Positions 55,715 through 64,000 of a stretch of DNA of 64,000 nucleotides are shown piece by piece. Source of the DNA: Callorhinus ursinus (taxonomy: Eukaryota; Chordata; Mammalia; Carnivora; Otariidae). The notes below the pieces were generated by a model. That model was not told where the DNA came from and made no database searches. It saw nothing but the letters and a program-made list of their open reading frames with translations. The DNA lies in NCBI RefSeq assembly GCF_003265705.1, contig NW_020312817.1:27785777-27849776 (forward strand), read 5' to 3'. Position 1 is the stretch's first letter, and the number at the start of each line of letters is the position of its first letter. The position numbers were made by a program, and so were the translations under genes.

Positions 55715-57300
55715 TCAAAACCCTTGCAGGGCTCTTAATGCCAGGCAAGTGAACTGAGCTGGCTACGCCCATCTGTCAGGCAGGAGCACCCCTTAGTGGG
55801 GAGGATGAGCTTCCTTTTTTTTTTTTTAATTAAGCGCAGAGGCAAGACTCTCAGAGTGCAATTGTTGTATTGATCTCAAGTTGATAGACTGCTTAGAAGA
55901 AGCTGAGCTCCTGGGGCAAGGTATTCTTGCCTGAATAGACCTTTGGCTCCCTGTATTTCTCCTGACTTCCGGACAGTCCTTGTACTGTACCAGCTGTGTT
56001 CTAGGGCGATGCTATTCAAACTTAAAATTTTTTTTTTTAGAACAATCTTTCCAAATGAATTTCCATGTAGAAACTGAATATAGAAATGGATAAAAGTATA
56101 GTTTCTCTAGTTGAGGCAGGGATGTAGGAGATTTCCCTTCCTGGCTATTGCCTCCTCTTGATCTGCTCTGAGGCACTTCTGCTAACCTTAGGGTTTCTAG
56201 GAACACAGATAAAAAATCACCACTATAGAGTGACAGCAGCAGTATCAAGAACCAAAGAGCCAAAGGTGATGCTAGACAGAGTGTGACAAGGTATTTTGCC
56301 CAACAGAATGACAAGGCACTCTCATTGAGTAGTCGAGGCTGGGGAAGCCAACATGCTTAGTGAGACTGCTGAGTGTAGAGGAAGCATCCAGGCAGAAGAA
56401 AAGCAGAGGAGAGTAACCAGAATAGTGGGAAGATTGAAAAATCACATCATGGGAGAAATAGTTGAAAGAACAGGCAGTAGTAGGCCTGGAGAGGAAAAAA
56501 AATGCGATCACTCTTCCAGTATTTTTAGGACTGTCACATGCAAGTAGGAATGAAGTAGTTCTGTGTGGCTGCAAAAAGTAGAACATGTACCATTGGGTGG
56601 GAAGAAGCTTCAGGAAAAAGTTTTTGGTTCAATTTAAGAAGTAAGTTTCTAATATTATAATGAGTCACCTCAGGAGTTACCAAGTTCCCAATCCCTAGAG
56701 ATGTTGAGCCATTGACTCAACAAAGTCACTTATTTACTCCATCCCTCTCTCCCTTTCTCACATACTGTATTTGAAGACTCAGATAAAGTAGAACTATAGT
56801 TTTTATCAAAATTAAAATTTGTGTACTACTATATGCTACATGAGTGATTCCGAACTGCAGTGCTGGCAGAGAGATGTATTACAATTAGCTATGAAATGTG
56901 TCACAAGAATTAATTTCTGTTAGCAATTTCCTAGCGCTTGCAAATGATTTGCTTTAAAATGACAAATTAGAATGGATTCAATGTTGTACCTATACCACGG
57001 TCACTTCCACCCTTCTGTATTTTGTGTTGCATATTTGAATGCAGAGTTGTGGGTCATTAGCTAAAATGTCTAAAGTAATTATAATCTATGTCATACCAAA
57101 TTGAAGTTACAACCTAGAGTTAAGTCCCCAATACTGATCTACCATGAAAAGGTGTGGCACAATAAGAATTACTGTATTCTTGTGTGTTGCCTCTGGCACC
57201 GTTTGTTTTACTTTCCTGGAAATAGTTTTGTGTTAAGAGCCCCCTGGGGGTGTGTCCTTATGTGAATGTCATCTGTTGTAGCATACATGTTGGATGAGAT
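55715..57300. other. Intergenic, nothing recognised
   Basis: Minus-strand frames of 100 and 104 codons at 56012-56586 overlap each other in different frames and have no family resemblance. A T-run is near 55816-55828. Confidence 0.35.
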
Positions 57301-57314
57301 CTGTAGGGTCCCTG

Positions 57315-57575
57315 CGTGTACCACAGTGGAAAGAGTGGCTAACCTGACAGAGCTTTGGAATTGGACATGCCTCCATGTGATGCCAGCCATTTCTAACTCT
57401 GCCACCTTAGACAGGCTGCTTACCTTCCCAGAGCATCAGCTTCCTTCACCATGGAAAAGGGGGGATTAACTTCCTTCCAGGCTTACCTGGAGGTTGAGAT
57501 AATGAATGTACATCTTGAGTACATTTATTTAAAGAGTAGATTCTGAGCAAATGATAGCTGTTATTATTATTCACA
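57315..57575 (+). mobile_element. MIR SINE (ancient)
   Basis: Order: ACAGTGGAAAGAGTGGC, TGGAATTGGACATGCCTCCA, CTCTGCCACCTTAGACAGGC, GGAGGTTGAGATAATGAATG. Confidence 0.7.
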
Positions 57576-57579
57576 GCAT

Positions 57580-59530
57580 CCGAATAGAGCTGGAGATAAC
57601 ATCCTTTTCAGTCCCCTTCGGATTTCCTCTAGTAAGATCAAAGTGTACTCCTAGTCCTTCAGAAAAAGTAATTACGTAGGAAATGGCTATTTTTTTTTTT
57701 TTTAGCTATTTCATGGAGAACTACATAGGTTTTTATTTTGTTTGATCATTTTATTTTCTTGTGAGGCTTTACTGTTTTAAAACAAAACCTACATTTGAAT
57801 ATGAGATATAACTCAAGAAATTATCAGCAAAATATATTGCTGCAGAAAACATTCTTTTGATTTTTTTCTTAGACATCATTTTTAATCCTCACTTCATGCT
57901 GAGCAGTGTGGCTGGTTGTGTTAGACCTTATTGGTGAGACTTGCAAATAATTAAAGGGCTTTGAAAAGATGTGATGATTTTTACATGTGCTAATTTTTTG
58001 TATTTCTATAAAATGTAACTGACACGAGCAGGCCTCACTAGACTGTGATTACAAGGTGGGAAATATGTTAATGTGCACTTGACCACAGCTCTGAACTATA
58101 TACCCAGTCCCCTTCTAGCCAGCAACAGGGCTGGGGTGAGGGTGAGGCAAGAGTGCCCTTTTACAAATTAAAAATTTCAGTAGTTGGAAATTATGCCCAT
58201 GTAGCTGACACTTACAGATAATAAGCTAATGTATTAATAGAGTAAGAAGTGTTTTTGGAACGCTGCAGAAAATTATTTGAGAGCCACAGGCTGCTCTGAG
58301 GATTGCAAAGCTTTTCTATTGCTAAATAATTTCAGAGCCCGAATAGAGGAGGCCCAGGTGGTGTCTGGTAATTATCTGTTATTGTCATCATCATTATTAT
58401 TATTTATCTATTTATCCATCATCTCCTTGCCTGCCAGTGTTACCTCATTAATTCAACCTATATATCAGGGCATTATCTGGACTCAGATGTGCTGTTTAAA
58501 AAGAGATTTATTCAGAAACTTGGCCATCCTACCAATGTAATATTAGATAAAATCTAAATCTTTTTCTTGCCAATGGAATCATGTTAAAGTTTATTCATTA
58601 ATGGGAATTTGGAAGCTATTTTGTTCAAGTGTTATTTCTGTGAGAAGCCATCCTCTGGTGATAAGAGAATAAAAAGCTTTTGGATTGAGTGTTCATACAG
58701 AACATTCCACATGCATTCCTGGAATGGTTAGGGATCCTTCTTTGCACCCCATCAGTAAGCTAAAGTGGTGGATATAAAAAAAAATGAGGCCCTGTGACAA
58801 AGAACTGTCTATGGTCCATTATGTGAATGATTTATAAATAATAGATGATGTTTATAATGTTGCTGTCAGGTCAAAGACACTGGTAACCACAATTGTGAAG
58901 AAGCTCGCCTGGGGGACATGGTCATTACTCAGGATATGATTGCTTTGTTCTTTGATTTAATAATTCATTTTGCAGAAAGTCAGCCATGTTATACTACCCT
59001 AGAGATTCTGCCTTGTATATATCAGAACTGATTTTACGAGACAGTTGCAGATAATGAAAAATCAGTGGTGATCAGAAATTTTTGATAAAGCAAGATTCAG
59101 CGATTGGGACTCATACACTTCTCTATTCCGTAGACCTGCATCTGCATGTACAAATATGGCACTTTACTTCAAAGGAAAGGTGAAATTATATCTACCTTAT
59201 GTGATACAGTAAGCCTCTGAACTTAGGTCAAAATGAGATTTGAAGTGCTATTATAGTCTACTTAGAAAAACCTATGAAGAAACGACATCAGAAGTTAGGC
59301 AGTACATCAAAAGCTGCACATAGAAGAAAATTCATAGTATCAATTGCGTGGAAAAATTAAAGTGAATAAGTTAAATGTTCAAACAGCTATAACCTGTGGA
59401 AAGTAGGATAATATATTAATAAAGAGAAAGTAAAAATATATTGCCTGAAACAGTTTAGGACTTGATTCATCTGACAAATACTTATCCTTTGCTTCCCATT
59501 TCCTATTCACATTTGAAAATACATCTACAG
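57580..59530. other. Repeat-poor intergenic stretch
   Basis: There is no SINE, LINE or LTR that I can recognise, and composition is AT-rich and even. It may include conserved noncoding sequence, but that cannot be judged from one genome. Confidence 0.35.
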
Positions 59531-59545
59531 GAGTGCCAAATGACT

Positions 59546-60176
59546 TTTTTTTTCTTTCTTTAAATTTTTTTATTGTTATGTTAATCACCATACATTGTAT
59601 CATTAGTTTTTGATGTCGTGTTCCATGATTCATTGTTTGTGCATAACACCCAGTGCTCCACGCAGAACGTGCCCTCTTTAATACCCATCACCAGGCTAAC
59701 CCATCCCCCCACCCCCCTCCCCTCTAGAACCCTCAGTTTGTTTTTCAGAGTCCATCGTCTCTCATGGTTTGTCTCCCCCTCTGATTTACTCCCCTTCATT
59801 CTTCCCCTCCTGCTATCTTCTTCTTCTTTTTTTCTTAACATATATTGCATTATTTGTTTCAGAGGTACAGATCTGTGATTCAACAGTCTTGTACAATTCA
59901 CAGTGCTCACCATAGCACATACCCTCCCCAACGTCTATCACCCAGCCACCCCATCCCTCCCACCACTCCAGCAACCCCTCAGTTTGTTTCCTGAGATTAA
60001 GAATTCCTCATATCAGTGAGGTCATATGATCCATGTCTTTCTCTGATTGACTTATTTCACTCAGCATTAACATCCTCCAGTTCCATCCACGTCGTTGCAA
60101 ATGGCAAGATCTCATTCCTTTTGATGGCTGCATAATATTCCATTGTGTATATATACCACATCTTTATCCATTCATC
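59546..60176 (-). mobile_element. 5'-truncated L1 3' end
   Basis: It has a T-run (poly-A on the L1 strand), then TTTTTTATTGTTATGTTAAT, AACACCCAGTGCTCCACGCA, GTTTGTTTCCTGAGATTAAG and TTGATGGCTGCATAATATTC. The 12-bp duplication TGCCAAATGACT is at 59534-59545 and 60177-60188. It is a young-looking 631-bp copy. Confidence 0.96.
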
Positions 60177-60189
60177 TGCCAAATGACTG

Positions 60190-60888
60190 TCTTTGAACGG
60201 AGGATTTGACTTTTTGAAGGAGCCACATGTGCTTGATTTGAGACTTTTAAATAAAATAGGTGATCTGTCTTAATGATTCAGATTTCATTGTTAAAAATGA
60301 AGTGAGGAAAAGTTACCTTGCCTCTATTCAGTGTTGGACTATCCTTTGTGTGAAGACAGATAATGCCCCACAAAAGGAAGAAGATACTCTCATTATTCAG
60401 AGTCTTACCTCATTTTGTTTTCTACATACCCAGGTCCCCTCCTAAAAGCCAAGTTTTTTTTTTTTTTTTAAGTCTTTTAAAAGGATAGTTGATGATATTC
60501 CCTTGGGAGCACACTATGACACTATTTAGACCCTTGCTTTTTTTCCCCCTTAACAACATATCTTAGAAGATAATTCCATTCGAGTACTTAAAAAGCCTCT
60601 TGCATCCTTTTTGTGGCTGCATAGAGTCGGCTTGGCAGGGCAGGTTTACTGTCTTCACTCTTCTTTATACTGTTCACTTTTCAATGTATTCAAAATTGGG
60701 AGTATGTTAAATTTTGATTGAGCTATAAAGATTGGACATCTTCGTGGTACTGTTCTTCCTAGCGGTATATCTTTCCACTTAGTCAAGTCTTTTTAACCTC
60801 AATGAGCATTTCAGAGTTTTTCCCTATAGATTTATACATTTCTTAAATTTGTTCCTACATATATAATCTCTTCTGTTTCTTTTCTTTT
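60190..60888. other. Intergenic, nothing recognised
   Basis: AT-rich sequence between two repeats, with a T-run near 60455-60468. No gene or repeat supported. Confidence 0.4.
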
Positions 60889-60889
60889 T

Positions 60890-61071
60890 TTAAAGATTTT
60901 ATTTATTTTTTGACAGAGAGTGCGAGAGAGGGAACACAAGCAGGGGGAGTGGGAGAGGGAAAAGCAGGCTTCCTGCAGAGCAGGGAGCCTGATGCGGGGC
61001 TCCATCCCAGGACCCTGGGATCATGACCTGAGCTGAAGGCAGATGCTTAACGACTGAGCCACCCAGGTGCC
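60890..61071 (-). mobile_element. Carnivore tRNA-Lys SINE
   Basis: It runs from AAAGATTTTATTTATTTTTT to GAGCCACCCAGGTGCCCT. I could not define a clean duplication. Confidence 0.93.
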
Positions 61072-61536
61072 CTGTGAAGTCTTTCTTTCCATTATAACTC
61101 CTAGTTGGTTGTTTGGCCGAGGGAAGGCTATTGATAACTGTACATTCGTTTGGTACCTAGCCACCTTACAGAATTATCTTATTATTTGTGATGGTTTTTC
61201 TATTCTTTTTGTTTTTCCAGGTATACAATTATATCATACATAATTAATGATTATTTTACCTCCTCCTTTCCAAGTTTCATAATTTAAAAATTTTTTTATT
61301 GTTATGTTAATCACCACACATTACATCATTAGTTTGTGATGTAGTGTTCCATGATTCATTGTTTGTGCATAACACCCAGTGCTCCATGCAGAACGTGCCC
61401 TCTTTAATACCCATCACCAGGCTAACCCATCCTCCCACCCCCCTCCCCTCTAGAACCCTCAGTTTGTTTTTCAGAGTCCATCGTCTCTCATGGTTCATCT
61501 CCCCCTCATATCCCCCCCTTCATCCTTCCCCTCCTG

Positions 61537-61735
61537 CTTTTTTTTTTAAAGATTTTATTTATTTATTTATTTGAGAGAGAGAATGAGAGAGAGAGAGCAT
61601 GAGAGGGGGGAGGGTCAGAGGGAGAAGCAGACTCTGCTGAGCAGGGAGCCCGATGCGGGACTCGATCCCGGGACTCCAGGATCATGACCTGAGCTGAAGG
61701 CAGTCGCTTAACCAACTGAGCCACCCAGGCGCCCC
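61537..61735 (-). mobile_element. Carnivore SINE inside the L1 3' UTR
   Basis: It has a T-run, AAAGATTTTATTTATTTATT, and GAGCCACCCAGGCGCC. L1 sequence CCTGCT is repeated on both sides. Confidence 0.95.
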
Positions 61736-61940
61736 CTGCTATCTTCTTCTTTTGTTTTCTCTTAACATATATTGCATTGTTTGTTTCAGAGATATAGATC
61801 TGTGATTCAACAGTCTTGCACAATTCACAGCACTCACCATAACACATACCCTCCACAATGTCTGTCACCCCAGCCACCCCATCCCTCCCACCCCCAACAC
61901 TCCAGCAACCCTCAGTTTGTTTCCTGAGATTAAGAATTCC

Positions 61941-64000
61941 TCATATCAGTGAGGTCATATGATACATGTCTTTCTCTGATTGACTTATTTCGCTCAGCAT
62001 AACACCCTCCAGTTCCATCCACGTTGTTGCAAATGGCAAGATCTCATTCCTTTTGATGGCTGCATAATATTCCATTGTATATATATACCACATCTTCTTT
62101 ATCCATTCATCTTTCGATGGACATCTTGGCTCTTTCCACAGTTTGGCTATTGTGGACATTGCTGCTATAAACATCAGGGAGCACATACCACTTCGGATCC
62201 CTACATTTGTATCTTTGGGGTAAATAACCAGTAGTGCAATTGCTGGATCTTATGGTAGCTCTATTTTTAACTTCTTGAGGAACCTCCATACTGTTTTCCA
62301 GAGTGGTTGCACCAGCTTGCATTCCCACCAACAGTGTAGGAGTGTTCCCCTTTCTCCGCATCCCCGCCAACATCTGTCGTTTCCTGACTTGTTAATTTTA
62401 GCCATTCTGACTGGTGTGAGGTGGCATCTCATTGAGGTTTTGATTTGGATTTTCCTGATGCCGAGCGATGCTGAGCACTTTTTCATGTGTCTGTTGGCCA
62501 TTTGGATGTCTTTGGAAAAATGTCTGTTCATGTCTTCTGCCCATTTCTTGATTGGATTTTTCTTTGGCTGTTGAGTTTGATAAGTTCTTTATAGATTTTG
62601 GATACTAGGTCTTTATCTGATATGTCATTTGCAAATATCTTCTCCCATTGTGTCAGTTGTATTTGGTTTTGTTAACTGTTTCTTTTGCTGTGCAAAAGCT
62701 TTTATCTTGATGAAGTCCCAATAGTTCATTTTTGCCCTTGCTTCCCTTGCCTTTGGCGATGTTTCTAGGAAGAGGTTGCTGTGGCTGAGGTTGAAGAGGT
62801 TGCTGCCTGTGTTCTGCTTTAGGATTTTAATGGACTCCTATCTCACATTGAGGTCTTTCAACCATTTTGAGTCTATTTTTGTGTGTGGTGTAGGAAAATG
62901 GTCCAGTTTCATTCTTCTGCATGTGGCTGTCCAACTTTCCAAACACCATTTGTTGAAGAGACTGTCTTTTTTCCATTGGACATTCTTTCCTGCTTTGTCA
63001 AAGATTAGTTGACCATAGAGTTGAGGGTCCATTTCTGGGCTCTCTATTCTGTTCCATTGATCTATGTGTCTGTTTTTGTGCCAGTACCATATTGTCTTGA
63101 TGACAGCTTTGTAATAGAGCTTGAAGTCCTGAATTGTGATGCCGCCAGCTTTGGTTTTCTTTTTCAACATTCCTCTGGCTATTCGGGGTCTTTTCTGGTT
63201 CCATACAAATTTTAGGATTACTTGTTCCATTTGTTTGAAAAAAGTTGATGGTATTTTGATGGGGATTGCATTGAACGTGTAGATTGCTCTACGTAACATT
63301 GACATCTTCACAATATTTGTTCTTCCAATCCATGAGCATGGAACGTTTTTCCATTTGTGTCTTTCTCAATTTCTTTCATGAGTATTCTATAATTTTCTGA
63401 GTTGCCTCTTTGGTTAGATTTATTCCTAGGTATCTTATGGTTTTGGGTGCAATTGTAAATGGGATCAACTCCTTAATTTCTCTTTCTTCTGTCTTGTTGT
63501 TGGTGTATAAGAATGCCGCTGATTTCTGTGCATTGATTTTATATCCTGCCACTTTACTGAATTCCTGTATGAGTTCTAGCAGTTTTGGGGTGGAGTCTTT
63601 TGGGTTTTTCACATAACGGATCATATCATCTACAAACAGTGAGAATTTGACTTCTTCTTTGCCTATTTGGAAGCCTTTTATTTCTTTTTGTTGTCTGATT
63701 GCTGTGGCTAGGACTTCTACTATGTTGAATAGCAGTGGTGATAGTGGACATCCCTGCCGTGTTCCTGACCTTAGGGGGAAAGCTCTCTGTTTTTCCCCAT
63801 TGAGAATGATATTTGCTGTGGGTTTTTCATAGATGGCTTTTATGATATTGAGGTATGTACCCTCTATCCCTATACTCTGAAGAGTTTTGATCAAGAAAGG
63901 ATACTGTACTTTGTCAAATGCTTTTTCTGCATCTATTGAGAGGATCATAGGATTCTTGTTCTTTCTTTTGTTAATGTATTGTATCACATTGATTGATTTG
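61941..64000 (-). pseudogene. L1 ORF2, broken (reverse transcriptase and C-terminal part)
   Basis: The reverse transcriptase domain (63987-63376) is open for 203 residues, with [24 protein letters not shown] and FVDDM. The family's usual FADD appears as FVDD, and one codon is missing in NIVEVLA. Later pieces are in separate frames: 63311-62838 ([20 protein letters not shown]), 62531-62250 (the Cys-containing [18 protein letters not shown]) and 62186-61941 (WYIYTMEYYAAIKRNEI). At least three frame breaks make it inactive. Confidence 0.9.

Larger units (their letters stand above)
61281..64000 (-). mobile_element. L1 retrotransposon continuing past the right edge
   Basis: The 3' end is at about 61281 (ATTTTTTTATTGTTATGTTA). 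The 3' UTR contains a SINE (61537-61735). ORF2 remnants extend to the window end. It is much less diverged than the L1 at 24-30 kb and close in sequence to the tail at 59546. Its 5' part lies outside the window. Confidence 0.95.

Noticed and set aside
1..64000. tRNA genes from the SINE heads
   Set aside because: The heads derive from tRNA-Lys but are SINE sequence with GA/CT bodies and A-rich tails. None forms an intact tRNA gene.
1..64000. CRISPR arrays or operon-like systems
   Set aside because: The many near-identical repeats are dispersed SINEs in both orientations with target-site duplications, not regularly spaced direct repeats. The sequence is mammalian.
10600..64000. Another gene to the right of FAM98A
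   Set aside because: I found no exon chain with splice sites or recognisable domain. This agrees with my recollection of a gene-poor region upstream of FAM98A in human 2p22.

Overview
This is mammalian genomic DNA, most likely from an arctoid carnivore (bear, seal, mustelid or relative). The main evidence is about 36 copies of the carnivore tRNA-Lys-derived SINE, whose head reads GGCGCCTGGGTGGCTCAG, with a pyrimidine-rich body and an AAATAAATAAAATCTT tail. The dog-specific form of this SINE (head with GGTGGCGCAG) was not seen. Carnivore-type L1 3' ends are also present. No prokaryotic gene, operon or CRISPR array was found.

The only protein-coding gene I can support is the 5' half of FAM98A on the minus strand. 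Exons 1 to 4 lie at 10099-10047, 7108-6960, 4637-4503 and 917-733. They encode 174 residues in one continuous frame with GT/AG splice sites, and the rest of the gene lies beyond the left edge. Its CpG-rich promoter is at about 9.75-10.6 kb and carries a perfect NRF1-type palindrome.

From 10.6 kb to the right edge I see no protein-coding gene. A second small GC/CpG-rich patch at 17.6-18.03 kb has the same NRF1-type palindrome and a consensus splice donor. It is a candidate promoter and first exon of an unannotated, probably noncoding, plus-strand transcript. The rest is intergenic DNA dominated by transposable elements: SINEs, a 5.6-kb L1 at 24.2-29.8 kb, an L1 running off the right edge from 61.28 kb, truncated L1 tails, ancient L1 and MIR fragments, MER5-type DNA transposon remnants, and several solo LTRs.

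Many insertions keep readable target-site duplications, so the order of events can be inferred. At 18.45-19.38 kb, a SINE contains an LTR, the LTR contains a younger SINE, and an inverted (twin-primed) L1 sits in the outer SINE's 3' flank. At 24.04-30.27 kb, an ancient MIR is split by the 5.6-kb L1 and again by an LTR, and the L1 may carry a 3' transduction. Three solo LTRs of one family (14.2, 35.7 and 39.9 kb) all lie on the minus strand with 4-bp duplications. I found no convincing new biological system. The best leads are the candidate transcript at 17.6-18.03 kb, the short polyadenylated retrocopy at 33.54-33.64 kb and the nested loci. Family names come from recognition by eye, without database searches.
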